Under the pieces are notes generated by a model. It had not been told where the DNA came from and did no database searches. It saw nothing but the letters and a program-made list of their open reading frames with translations. From the NCBI RefSeq assembly GCF_022174665.1, contig NZ_CP076562.1, forward strand, positions 2,062,525 through 2,126,524: 64,000 nucleotides of DNA, read 5' to 3'. Below are positions 1 to 7,943 of this stretch, one piece after another. A program made the translations under genes and the position numbers. Position 1 is the first letter of the stretch, and each line of letters starts with the position of its first letter. The DNA comes from Eubacterium sp. MSJ-33. Lineage in GTDB: Bacteria; Bacillota; Clostridia; Lachnospirales; Lachnospiraceae.

Positions 1-1
1 A

Positions 2-1678
2 CTGGATCATTCGATGTCAGAGCAGCAGTTGGATATGCAGATTCCGCAGTTACTTGAGCAGATTGGAGAATATACGCAGTCCGATCGTGTGTATATTTTC
101 GACTGTGTATCTCTGGATCACCGGAGCTATCGGAACACGTTTGAGTGGTGCAAAGAGGGCGTGTATTCCCTGCAGGAACGGATGCAGAAGCTCTCTGCGC
201 AGACGATACCGTGCTGGCAAAAACAATTTGAACAGGGAGACAGTGTACTGATTGCCAACATAGATGATGTGCAAAATGAAATGCCATTTGAGTATGAATT
301 GCTGCAGATGAGAGGTGTTCATACAGCAATTGTAGTGCCGGTCATGTCACAGAATCGTCTGAATGGTTTTATGGGTCTTGATAATCCGGGAACAGAGTTC
401 GGACCGCTGGCATCAAAGTTGTTACAGGATGCAGGAACACATATCAGTTATATTCGTGAACATCATAGAACTATGCAGAAAGAGCGCGGGCAGATGAAGC
501 TTTTGGCACAGGCATTTGAGGAGGCACAGAAAGCGCATGTTGCGAAATCGGAGTTTTTATCCCGTATGTCGCATGATATCCGTATGCCTTTAAATGATAT
601 CATAGGGATGATGGATATAAGTGAGCGCAGCTATGAAGATATAGAACTCATGAGAGTAACTCGTGTGAAGACAACGACGGAAACGAATTATTTGATGAAA
701 CTGCTTGGCGATGCGCTGGAGATGTGTAAGCTGCAGGACGGCTCAGCTGTGCTGGTGCAGGAAGAATTTTATATGGCAGATGTCATTGCAGAGATGATAG
801 CATTTGCACAATCGCGTGGAGAAGGAAAGAAGATAACGGTCGTTTCGGATGTCGCAGAAAATATCAGATATTCCCGCGTGTATGGAAGTCCGATGCATGT
901 GCGCCAAATGTTGGAAAAAATACTTACAAATGCGATTCAGTATAATCATTATGAGGGCATGGTAAAGTTCAAAGCCCGCATAGCGATGGAAAATGTGGCC
1001 CGTGTTGTGTATGAATTTACAATTGAAGACAATGGAGTTGGGATGGAGGCAGAGTTTATTGACCATATCTTTGAACCGTTTGTCCAGGAAGCGATGGATG
1101 TGCGCAGCAGTTATCAGGGAACCGGACTTGGCATGACGATTACGAAGAGTATTCTTGACCTTATGGATGGGCGTGTCCGTGTGGAAAGCAGGAAAAATGT
1201 CGGAAGCACATTTACTGTCACGATTCCTTTCGAGAAGGTTATACGCGATGGGTTCGAAGGAAATATGCCGAAGGGGACGGTGCAGCCGAATATAACAAAT
1301 ATGCGGATTCTACTTGCGGAAGATAATGACATAAACCGGGATGTTGTGAAGTTCATTCTGGAAGATGCAGGTGCGAAGGTGCACGCAGTGTCAGATGGAT
1401 ATCAGGCAGTGGAGGCATATCTTAATGCACCGGAGAATACCTATGATGTGATATTGATGGATGTCATGATGCCGAATATCGATGGATTGGAAGCTACGCG
1501 GATTATCCGTGGGCAGAAACGTGCAGATGCGCGCACGATAGGGATTGTGGCACTTAGTGTGAATGTATTTGCAGAAGACGTGCATCGAACCAGAGCTGCG
1601 GGAATGAATGAGCAGCTTACGAAGCCATTAAATACGGAGAAGATGCTGCGGACGATTGCGCGGTATCGCAGGTGTTGA
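2..1678 (+). CDS. Hybrid sensor histidine kinase/response regulator (5' end outside window)
   Basis: The reading frame is open from base 2, so the protein probably begins upstream of the window; the first Met in frame is at 14. Counting from that Met: a GAF-like sensory region at about 5-150, a short helical linker, a HisKA motif FLSRMSHDIRMPLND with phospho-acceptor His187, a HATPase domain with an N-box near 300, an EDNGVGM box near 340 and a GTGLGM box near 372, then a receiver domain from about 430 with acidic pair ED and phospho-Asp483 in LMDVMMPN. The family relays a cytoplasmic signal to an internal receiver. No transmembrane segment is visible in the part present. There is no DNA-binding output domain, so a partner Hpt or regulator elsewhere is expected by inference. 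A strong terminator follows. Confidence 0.9.
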   Translation: MDHSMSEQQLDMQIPQLLEQIGEYTQSDRVYIFDCVSLDHRSYRNTFEWCKEGVYSLQERMQKLSAQTIPCWQKQFEQGDSVLIANIDDVQNEMPFEYELLQMRGVHTAIVVPVMSQNRLNGFMGLDNPGTEFGPLASKLLQDAGTHISYIREHHRTMQKERGQMKLLAQAFEEAQKAHVAKSEFLSRMSHDIRMPLNDIIGMMDISERSYEDIELMRVTRVKTTTETNYLMKLLGDALEMCKLQDGSAVLVQEEFYMADVIAEMIAFAQSRGEGKKITVVSDVAENIRYSRVYGSPMHVRQMLEKILTNAIQYNHYEGMVKFKARIAMENVARVVYEFTIEDNGVGMEAEFIDHIFEPFVQEAMDVRSSYQGTGLGMTITKSILDLMDGRVRVESRKNVGSTFTVTIPFEKVIRDGFEGNMPKGTVQPNITNMRILLAEDNDINRDVVKFILEDAGAKVHAVSDGYQAVEAYLNAPENTYDVILMDVMMPNIDGLEATRIIRGQKRADARTIGIVALSVNVFAEDVHRTRAAGMNEQLTKPLNTEKMLRTIARYRRC

Positions 1679-1691
1679 ATAAAAAGGACAG

Positions 1692-1730
1692 AGTATTGCT
1701 TTTTCGTTTGAGAAAGCAATACTTTTTTTG
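1692..1730 (+). terminator. Rho-independent terminator after the hybrid kinase
   Basis: An 11-bp perfect stem (AGTATTGCTTT at 1692-1702 with AAAGCAATACT at 1713-1723) is followed directly by a run of seven T. It separates the kinase from the next gene. Confidence 0.9.
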
Positions 1731-1744
1731 TGTGTGAAATGTGA

Positions 1745-1857
1745 TATAATCATTATAGTTGGAGGTGCCTGTACATACAGGCATAATACGAGAACTTCAT
1801 GGAGCCAACAGGCACCGTGGAATAATGAGAGACAGGTTTTTGGGAAGGAGTTGTTAC
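1745..1857 (+). promoter_or_regulatory. Promoter -10 and structured leader with two competing hairpins
   Basis: A perfect TATAAT lies at 1745-1750, although no clear -35 is seen. The following ~100-nt leader holds two hairpins that share one strand: GCCTGTA (1767-1773) can pair with TACAGGC (1776-1782), or GGTGCCTG (1764-1771) can pair with CAGGCACC (1809-1816). The layout is that of a switch-like leader, but I do not recognise a named riboswitch. The ribosome site AAGGAG precedes the ATG at 1859. Confidence 0.45.
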
Positions 1858-1858
1858 T

Positions 1859-2635
1859 ATGAATTTATATGAGACAGATGCGGAATTTATGGAGCGTTTT
1901 GAGCGGTTTGCATTTACGGAGATTGTAAACGAGAACGGAATGAAGCTGGATGACGAGACCCGGTATATGTCAATTCTCGCATCCCTGATCGGATGTCAGG
2001 GCGTGGATGCGTATAAGGTAATTGTGGCGAAGGCACTGGATAGTGGTTTGTCACCGATGGTAATTAAGGAGATTGTGTATCAGTCTGTGGATTATCTTGG
2101 TATGGGAAGAGTCTGGCCGTTTCTGGTTGCGACGAATGTTGTTATGGAGGCAAAGGGAATCGAGCTTCCGCTTCTCGATTCGACAAGAGCCAAGCAGGGG
2201 CGTCTGGGCATGACGAAGCAGGAACGGTTGGAGAAGTCTGTGTCTGATGCAGCAGAGACTGACGGTGCAGGCGGGAAAGCTGTTGATGAGGAAAAGCTTG
2301 CGGAACAAGCGGGCATCTTCGAGGAGCATATGAAGGAAGTCTGGAAGGACAGCCACATCAACAAATGGCTGAAGGAAAATTATTTCGGGGACGATTATCC
2401 GGGAAGCCGTCTGCCGTTTGCAAAACGGGAACTGGTAACGTTCTGCTTTTTATTCTCACAGGGTGGCTGTGACATGCAGGTGGTCGCACATGCAAAGGGC
2501 AACATGAAAATCGGAAATGACAAGGAATTGCTGATGCGTGTGATCTCGCAGAGCCTGCCATACATTGGTTATCCGAGATGTTTAAATGCAGTGAATTGTG
2601 TCAATGAAGCCGAACGACAGATGAAGCAGGAGTAA
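1859..2635 (+). CDS. Carboxymuconolactone decarboxylase (AhpD-like) family protein, two CMD repeats
   Basis: 258 residues with two CMD-type all-helical repeats: residues ~25-105 (ILASLIGCQGVDAYK, then a KEIVYQSVDYLGMGR stretch) and ~185-258 (KRELVTFCFLFSQGG, then RVISQSLPYIGYPR). A charged linker (~112-160) joins them. The AhpD-type CxxC peroxidase site is absent, so peroxiredoxin recycling is not supported. Proteins of this two-repeat form are usually of unknown substrate. The start is fixed by AAGGAG ten bases upstream. The methyltransferase gene starts a few bases after its stop, so the two are probably cotranscribed. Confidence 0.8.
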   Translation: MNLYETDAEFMERFERFAFTEIVNENGMKLDDETRYMSILASLIGCQGVDAYKVIVAKALDSGLSPMVIKEIVYQSVDYLGMGRVWPFLVATNVVMEAKGIELPLLDSTRAKQGRLGMTKQERLEKSVSDAAETDGAGGKAVDEEKLAEQAGIFEEHMKEVWKDSHINKWLKENYFGDDYPGSRLPFAKRELVTFCFLFSQGGCDMQVVAHAKGNMKIGNDKELLMRVISQSLPYIGYPRCLNAVNCVNEAERQMKQE

Positions 2636-2638
2636 GTG

Positions 2639-3877
2639 ATGACAAAGCAGGGAAGAAGATACAAGCAAAGCGGAGAACAATCCAAGAAGAATATACATGT
2701 AAGTGAAAATCAGTGTGCAGGGAAGAAATCCGTCTGTCCCATCTCGAAGAAATGCGGCGGATGCCAGTATATTGACAAGTCTTATGCGGAGCAATTAAAG
2801 ATCAAGACCGATCAGGTGAAGAATCTGCTTGCTCCGTATGGTTCCGTGGATGAAATTATCGGCATGAAAGAACCGTATCATTACAGGAACAAGGTCAATG
2901 CGGCATTCCAGCATAAGCGGAATGGCGAGATTCTGGCGGGTGTATATGAAGAAGGAACGCACCGGGTATTGTCAGTGGACGATTGCAAGATCGAGAATCG
3001 TCTGGCACAGGAGATTGTAGAGACGATCCGCGGGTTACTGCGTTCATTTAAGATTACCGTCTACAATGAAGATAGTGGGTATGGATTGCTGCGCCATGTG
3101 ATGATCCGGACCGGACATGCGACCGGAGAAGTTATGGTTGTGCTTGTGACGGCGTCGCCGATCTTCCCATCGAAGAAGAATTTTGCGAAGGCACTTGTCA
3201 AGGCGCATCCGCAGATCACGACGATCGTGCAGAATATCAATGACAAGGATACGAGCATGGTGCTTGGCGAGCGAAATCAGGTGTTGTACGGCAGAGGATT
3301 TATCGAGGATAAGCTGTGTGGGAAGACCTTCAAGATCTCGCCGACAAGTTTCTATCAGGTGAATCCGGTGCAGACTGAGCTCCTGTATAACAAGGCGATG
3401 GAATATGCAAACCTTACCGGCGAAGAGGTTGTTGTGGACGCGTACTGTGGAACCGGTACGATCGGAATCGTGGCAAGTGACCATGCGAAGCAGGTGATCG
3501 GTGTTGAACTGAACAAGGCAGCCGCGAAGGATGCCATCACGAACGTGAAGCGTAACGATTGTAAGAATGTCCGGATCTATGATGGCGATGCCGGGAAATT
3601 CATGGTCGGTATGGCAGAAACCGGAACCAATGTGGATGTTGTATTCTTAGATCCACCGCGCAGTGGCAGCACACCGGAGTTCTTTGATTCCGTCTGTAAG
3701 CTGGCACCGAAGCGGATCGTGTATATCTCCTGCGGACCGGAGAGTCTGGCACGGGATCTGAAATACCTGAAGAGTAAGCGGTTTTACCAGGTGGAGAAGA
3801 TTGCGCTTGTGGATTTATTTCCGTGGACGGAACATTGTGAGGCGGTGTGCCTGCTAAGCCGAAAAGCCGCTAACTAA
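2639..3877 (+). CDS. rlmD: 23S rRNA (uracil-5-)-methyltransferase, RlmD/RumA family
   Basis: SAM-dependent RNA m5U methyltransferase. From the ATG at 2639 (AGGAG six bases upstream; GTG at 2636 is the alternative) it has 412 residues. Near the N-terminus Cys33, Cys39 and Cys42 (CPISKKCGGC), with Cys116, match the [4Fe-4S] ligands of RumA. VVDAYCGTGTIGI is the SAM-binding loop, FLDPPRSG follows, and YISCGPESLARD contains the catalytic Cys. No N-terminal TRAM domain is present. The tail AVCLLSRKAAN contains a 20-bp repeat found again at 6186, so the last few codons come from an inserted element. The family is a known insertion site for serine-recombinase elements in Firmicutes. RlmD and RlmCD-type specificity cannot be told apart here. 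Confidence 0.9.
   Translation: MTKQGRRYKQSGEQSKKNIHVSENQCAGKKSVCPISKKCGGCQYIDKSYAEQLKIKTDQVKNLLAPYGSVDEIIGMKEPYHYRNKVNAAFQHKRNGEILAGVYEEGTHRVLSVDDCKIENRLAQEIVETIRGLLRSFKITVYNEDSGYGLLRHVMIRTGHATGEVMVVLVTASPIFPSKKNFAKALVKAHPQITTIVQNINDKDTSMVLGERNQVLYGRGFIEDKLCGKTFKISPTSFYQVNPVQTELLYNKAMEYANLTGEEVVVDAYCGTGTIGIVASDHAKQVIGVELNKAAAKDAITNVKRNDCKNVRIYDGDAGKFMVGMAETGTNVDVVFLDPPRSGSTPEFFDSVCKLAPKRIVYISCGPESLARDLKYLKSKRFYQVEKIALVDLFPWTEHCEAVCLLSRKAAN
3839..3858 (+). repeat. Left attachment-site-like direct repeat
   Basis: gaggcggtgtgcctgctaag encodes the conserved C-terminal EAVCLLS of the rRNA methyltransferase. It matches the copy at 6186-6205 at 19 of 20 positions. Confidence 0.75.
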
Positions 3878-3959
3878 GCGGTTTGCAGGGCAATTACTGC
3901 ATAGATGTGACTGCGTTTTAACTTGGTTAAAATGTGTAATTGATATTGATTTTTATAGA

Positions 3960-4042
3960 GGGGTGCAAAAATTTGCTGAGACTTTTGACGTGCGCCGGGA
4001 TTGTATCGGCAAAAAATGGTTGTCCGCGAATAGTTGCACCCC
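3960..4042. repeat. Inverted repeat GGGGTGCAA/TTGCACCCC enclosing a GC-rich hairpin
   Basis: A perfect 9-bp inverted repeat (3960-3968 and 4034-4042) encloses 65 bases that include GCCG...CGGC. It lies just inside the left boundary of the relic element, upstream of its first gene. It could be a recombinase or excisionase site or a structured RNA; nothing decides between these. Confidence 0.5.
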
Positions 4043-4109
4043 TAAATAGAGATAAAATCTAATTAAATGAAATAAACAATTGAATTCTTATGCCGTTGGA
4101 GGTGAAAAT

Positions 4110-4550
4110 ATGAGTTACGAGATAAAACCTGGCTTATCTATTGGACAAATTCAATTAGGAATGGACAGGAATAAGGTAAATGAGCTTATAACAGAACTTG
4201 AAGAATGGAAAGATACTCCGTATGGATATAAAAAAGAAGTTATTTATGATTGTAATGATGATTTTCAGATTATGTATGATGATGATTTAAGAGTATCCTT
4301 TATTTTATGTACATCACCTGAACTGTTGACTATGCTAGGTAAATGTCTTAATTCAGAACTGTTCTACGAGGATATATTGGAAATGATTAAGGCTCAGGAT
4401 CCTAGTATTGAAGAGGATGAAGAGGGTTTCATCAGTAATGAATTAGGATTTGGACTTAACTTTGATTATGATGATGACGAGCAAATATTTATTACATGTG
4501 TTCAGGTTGCTGTTAAAGATTTCTGGGCAAATGAGCCATGTGAGGAATAA
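4110..4550 (+). CDS. Hypothetical acidic protein in the relic element
   Basis: 146 residues from the ATG at 4110, chosen because TTGGAGGTG sits eight bases upstream; an in-frame TTG at 4080 lacks such a site. The protein is rich in Asp and Glu (runs such as YDDDLRV, IEEDEEGF, NFDYDDDEQ), has no signal peptide or membrane segment, and starts with an IKPGLSIGQIQLGM strand pattern. Its small, acidic, soluble character is like many immunity proteins of polymorphic toxins, but I do not recognise the family and no toxin is next to it. The high A+T content agrees with acquired DNA. Confidence 0.6.
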   Translation: MSYEIKPGLSIGQIQLGMDRNKVNELITELEEWKDTPYGYKKEVIYDCNDDFQIMYDDDLRVSFILCTSPELLTMLGKCLNSELFYEDILEMIKAQDPSIEEDEEGFISNELGFGLNFDYDDDEQIFITCVQVAVKDFWANEPCEE

Positions 4551-4665
4551 ATGTAATTTGTTATCTTTTAGTGCAATGCTATAAGCCCTAACCTCGTAAG
4601 CTACGTTTACTATGTCGCTAGACTGAAATAGTTCTTTAGCTCGATTGTTAAATAGTTCCATGATA

Positions 4666-4702
4666 CAATATCCGAAAATGCGGAAATGTAAAAGGGATAT
4701 TG
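4666..4702. promoter_or_regulatory. Operator-like inverted repeat before the Xre gene
   Basis: CAATATCC (4666-4673) and GGATATTG (4695-4702) form a perfect 8-bp inverted repeat immediately before the ATG at 4707. A smaller TCCG/CGGA dyad lies between them. Autoregulation by the Xre protein is an inference. Confidence 0.45.
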
Positions 4703-4706
4703 AACT

Positions 4707-5057
4707 ATGAACATATATGAAAGAATCTTTGATAGACTCGAAGAACTACATATGAGTCAGATTGAATTATCGCGTAGAACCGGCATTGCTACCAGTACGA
4801 TAAGTGATTGGCGAAAGAAAAAGATTAATCCGCAGGCAGATAAGTTAGTTGCCATATGCAAGGCACTAGATATGCCGCTTGTGGATTTACTTTGTGATGA
4901 AGATGATAAAAAGAATAAAGTATTGACTTCGGAATGCGTGACAGATGATGGATTAATGATTGAAACTATAATGAATGCTTCTGATGATATTAAAAGAAGA
5001 GTAATCGCTTATTATTACCTAATTTGCGACAAAGATAATAGTGATAAGCAAGGATGA
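4707..5057 (+). CDS. Xre/Cro-type helix-turn-helix transcriptional regulator
   Basis: 116 residues. The N-terminal ~65 residues are a classical HTH_3 fold: RLEELHMSQIELSRRTGIA leads into the recognition helix TSTISDWRKKKINP, then DKLVAICKALDMPLVDLLC. The C-terminal ~50 residues are helical and of unknown role, ending in charged residues. It most likely represses element genes from the dyad just upstream. Its position inside the recombinase remnant suggests it was the element's own regulator. Confidence 0.85.
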   Translation: MNIYERIFDRLEELHMSQIELSRRTGIATSTISDWRKKKINPQADKLVAICKALDMPLVDLLCDEDDKKNKVLTSECVTDDGLMIETIMNASDDIKRRVIAYYYLICDKDNSDKQG

Positions 5058-5114
5058 AGCTATATTGATAGAAGATTTATAGATTCTGATTTTCTAGTTA
5101 GAGGTTATATTATA

Positions 5115-5351
5115 ATGGTAGTGAAGTATAAAGGGCAAAAATTAAGATATGTAAAAGATTTTCATGGTAAAGAGGTTTTGTGGATTCTCAATCCTGAACA
5201 GATTGAAATGCCGGGAATGATATTTGTTGGTGGTTATTCAAACGAGTATTGCATTTTTATGGATACATTGAGTGATGATGAACAAAAGGAAATACGAAAA
5301 CAGTTGAACAGCAGATGTCAGAATTATTCCAAACTTCTCGAACAAATGTAG
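5115..5351 (+). CDS. Small hypothetical protein, probably 3'-truncated
   Basis: 78 residues, start MVVKYKGQKLRYVKDFHGKEV; no family recognised. The last ~12 residues (from about 5309) are read out of frame through the start of the RhuM fragment, so the native C-terminus was probably lost at a deletion junction near 5305-5312. The ribosome site is weak. Confidence 0.4.
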   Translation: MVVKYKGQKLRYVKDFHGKEVLWILNPEQIEMPGMIFVGGYSNEYCIFMDTLSDDEQKEIRKQLNSRCQNYSKLLEQM

Positions 5352-5575
5352 TAGAACATATTAAGCATATTTATGAGGAGGGTGAATTAGACGAAATTTC
5401 AACCTGTCGGAATTTCCGACAGGTTCGAAAAGAAGGAAATCGTGAGGTGACAAGGCAGATTCCTCATTATAATCTTGATATGATTATCTCTCTTGGATAC
5501 CGAATTAAATCAGTGATTGCAACAAGATTCAGGCAGTGGGCGACACAGAGATTAAAAGAATACATGCAAACATAG
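5309..5575 (+). pseudogene. RhuM/Rha-like protein fragment
   Basis: The frame encodes QQMSELFQTSRTNVVEHIKH, then the hallmark PHYNLDMIISLGYRIKS and RFRQWATQRLKEYM of the RhuM (virulence/phage antirepressor-like) family. The usual ~20 N-terminal residues and everything after LKEYM (normally well over 100 residues) are missing. The 5' join is to an unrelated small gene and the 3' join is to a recombinase fragment. Both ends look like deletion junctions, so this is a relic even if it can be translated from the ATG at 5315. Confidence 0.8.
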
Positions 5576-6224
5576 GAAGCTTGTTGATGGATACCGCTGT
5601 ACATATAAAAGACAGTGGAATGAAGACAGGATAAATGCGGCAGTAGAGGAGATAATTCGTAAATTTGTAAAGAATCCGAAGTTTGAGGAAGAAATCAGAA
5701 AGCAGATAGGTGGCAGTATTGATACATCAGAGCTTGACAGAGAATATGATGGTTTGAAAGACAGATTGAGCCAGACAACAGGGGCAAAGAACAAGCTTGC
5801 AGACCAGATGGATCATTTATCTGTATCCGATAAGAATTATGACAAAAAATATAATGACATGCAGGAACGTTTGGACAAGCTATATGATGAAATTACGGAT
5901 ATTGAGAATGCCATGGAAGAAGTCACGACAAGGCTTTATAATATAAAGCAGGACAAAATCTCAGAAGATAATGTGTATCAGTTCCTTTTATTTTTTGACA
6001 AGCTGTATGATAAATTTACAGATTTGGAAAAGAAGACATTTTTAAAGAGCTTTCTGTCAGATGTATTTATTTATGAGGAAGAACAAAAGGACGGCAGAAT
6101 ATTAAGAGGTCTTCGATTTAAATTTCCGATATATCTGAATGGCAGAAATGTGCTTGGAGTGGATTGGGACAACGAAAGTACAGACGAGGCAGTGTGCCTG
6201 CTAAGTAGAGAAAGAAGTTCGTAG
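5556..6224 (+). pseudogene. C-terminal fragment of a large serine recombinase
   Basis: A frame open from 5556 reads CKHRKLVDGYRCTYKRQWNE, the end of a recombinase zinc-ribbon, then a long coiled coil (about 5710-5960) and the C-terminal LEKKTFLKSFLSDVFIYEEE and GRILRGLRFKFPI region typical of TnpX/Tn4451-type recombinases. The catalytic resolvase domain and most of the DNA-binding domain are gone. It joins directly to the RhuM fragment at about 5560-5576. The 3' end contains the right att-like repeat. Inactive for recombination; it identifies the class of element that entered rlmD. Confidence 0.85.
6186..6205 (+). repeat. Right attachment-site-like direct repeat
   Basis: gaggcagtgtgcctgctaag forms the 3' end of the serine recombinase fragment and probably holds the displaced rlmD end; the frame stays open through SRERSS to a TAG at 6222-6224. 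Confidence 0.75.
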
Positions 6225-6242
6225 TTGGGGGAATAGAATTAC

Positions 6243-7151
6243 ATGAGAACAAATCACAAATTTCCATTTGCTATGACTAAGAAATCGTTGGTTGTATATA
6301 TCGTTTTTACAGTACTTATGGGACTATTTCTGTTTTTTGTCAGAGGAGATATGGTTGGAAAGTGTGCGGCATGTATTGTTTGTCCGATGCTCATTGTATA
6401 TTTAATCTATGCGTATTGTAAAGAAAGCAAAGCAGATATGAAAGCGCAAGAGACGAAGGCGCAATATATGAATGGCGGCTATTTTGAAAGCCCTGAATGG
6501 CATGAGAAATATGTAGCCTATCTTAATGAGCACCCTTTTGAGAAACCTAAATATCAAAACATGAAACGGGATTTATTAAAAAGATTTCAAAGACGGGAAT
6601 ATCTTGTCAAAATGATATTACCATTGTTCCTAATATTTTGCACCTTGTGTCTTATTCCTTTAGGACGTTATTATATGGCTATCATTGGACTTTGCCTGTT
6701 CGGATTCTTGTTTTGGCTAGAGTTTTCATTGTATATAGGAATGCCGGTACGGAAGTGGTTGAAGGGCGATATTGATTATGAGGAGCTTGAAGCGTCGTAT
6801 TTAAAAAGTCAAATGCTTTTCTATAAAACAAATGCTTTAGCATTTGGAACTACACATTTACATGGATTTACAGAGAAAAAAATATATGCAATAGATTATC
6901 GGTTGGTGGAAGGAATATCAAGAAAAATAGTACGTCTTAAGAAGTATGAGGATGGAATTTATAATACGGAGGAGTGTCAGCATTTTGCAGTTATTCATGT
7001 CAGACTGCCAAGAAGCGGAAACATTTACGATGTTGAGATCGAACTAAATGAGTTTCAGGTTCAAATGGCAATTGATAAGTTATCCACTTGCAAAATTGGT
7101 GAAGATTTGATAGGAAATCTTTCTGTAAACGAGCATAAAGAAAATGAATAA
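6243..7151 (+). CDS. Hypothetical multi-pass membrane protein
   Basis: 302 residues. Two membrane segments near the N-terminus (about 14-33 and 39-57) and two more in the middle (about 120-140 and 145-168), then a soluble C-terminal half of ~130 residues with mixed strands and a final amphipathic part. There is no recognisable motif or catalytic residue. A GGGGGA ribosome-site-like stretch lies just upstream. It lies immediately outside the right boundary of the relic element, so it may be older accessory DNA or a neighbour of rlmD before insertion. Confidence 0.55.
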   Translation: MRTNHKFPFAMTKKSLVVYIVFTVLMGLFLFFVRGDMVGKCAACIVCPMLIVYLIYAYCKESKADMKAQETKAQYMNGGYFESPEWHEKYVAYLNEHPFEKPKYQNMKRDLLKRFQRREYLVKMILPLFLIFCTLCLIPLGRYYMAIIGLCLFGFLFWLEFSLYIGMPVRKWLKGDIDYEELEASYLKSQMLFYKTNALAFGTTHLHGFTEKKIYAIDYRLVEGISRKIVRLKKYEDGIYNTEECQHFAVIHVRLPRSGNIYDVEIELNEFQVQMAIDKLSTCKIGEDLIGNLSVNEHKENE

Positions 7152-7363
7152 AAAAAGAAACGAGTGAGCCGCTTGAGTAAAAACTGTACGGTTGTAAAAC
7201 TCATTTCTTGGATACATTTTATAACAGAATTAGATGATTTGTCAATCCGAGTATTTGAAAACTTGTCCGCCGGAATATCGGATGTTCCGCGCAAATGCAC
7301 AGATGGAAGAGAAATCCGCAGACTGCCAACAAAAGAAGATTTGGAATAATTAGGAACAAAGTT

Positions 7364-7858
7364 ATGACGAAATATTATTTGACAAAAATTATTTATAATG
7401 GATTAACTTATTTTTTTATATGGTATAGCAACGATGAAGATGGTTTCTTGCTTTTTAATCAACGGCTGTTAGTTTTTTCTAGTGTCGAAGAAGCAAATAT
7501 ATTTGCGGATAAGGAACATATTATTTTTGAAAAAGGAATAACAGTCTTTTATCTATCTAAAATTACCGAGTTAATAGATAATGTAGAAATATCGCAAAAT
7601 TGTCAAAGTTTAATAGATACATGGCATTTATTTAGTGATTTATCAAAATCACTAAATGAAGAATTTGTAGGAGATTATAATGATGAAGAAATTGTTGATA
7701 TTTATAATAAGTTATTCTATGGAAGTAATTTGAAACTTCTAAAAAATGAAGAATATCATCCTAGTTTTAATGTTGATGAAAAAAATAAATGTTTGGAGAT
7801 TTTTCAAAATGGGTTATCAATACTAAACAAATATCTTAATTATGATTTTCGTAAATAA
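7364..7858 (+). CDS. Hypothetical AT-rich protein
   Basis: 164 residues from the ATG at 7364 (AGGAAC a few bases upstream; an in-frame ATG at 7295 has no ribosome site). The protein is soluble, aromatic-rich (YYLTKIIYNGLTYFFIWYSND) and acidic. Its codon use is far more AT-rich than neighbouring housekeeping genes, with AAT, AAA and TTA common, which points to horizontal transfer. Size and style fit immunity-type proteins, but I do not recognise a family. A preceding short frame (7164-7349) may be debris of another gene. Confidence 0.5.
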   Translation: MTKYYLTKIIYNGLTYFFIWYSNDEDGFLLFNQRLLVFSSVEEANIFADKEHIIFEKGITVFYLSKITELIDNVEISQNCQSLIDTWHLFSDLSKSLNEEFVGDYNDEEIVDIYNKLFYGSNLKLLKNEEYHPSFNVDEKNKCLEIFQNGLSILNKYLNYDFRK

Positions 7859-7943
7859 AGATATTATTTTGTTAAATAAAGAATATTGTGGTGACGCAGC
7901 TTTTGTCATGAAGAAGAGTCCCTCTGAAAATGGGAGAGAATAT

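Larger units (their letters stand above)
3839..6205 (+). mobile_element. Remnant of a serine-recombinase element integrated in the 3' end of rlmD
   Basis: A near-identical 20-bp direct repeat (gaggcggtgtgcctgctaag at 3839-3858; gaggcagtgtgcctgctaag at 6186-6205) bounds the segment. The left copy is inside the rlmD 3' end. The right copy is the 3' end of a serine recombinase fragment whose final residues, AVCLLSR, repeat the rlmD tail. That is the arrangement expected after integration of a large-serine-recombinase element. Only about 2.3 kb remains: an unknown acidic protein, an Xre regulator, a truncated unknown gene, a RhuM fragment and the recombinase stump. No conjugation or replication genes are left, so the element is very probably immobile. 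Confidence 0.75.

Noticed and set aside
4443-4661. Minus-strand frame beside the Xre gene
   Set aside because: It is largely antisense to the 4110-4550 gene and has no ribosome site.
7164-7349. Short frame starting GTG, ending LPTKEDLE, between two unknown genes
   Set aside because: Weak start, no ribosome site and no recognised family; may be debris of a lost gene, so I do not list it as a gene.
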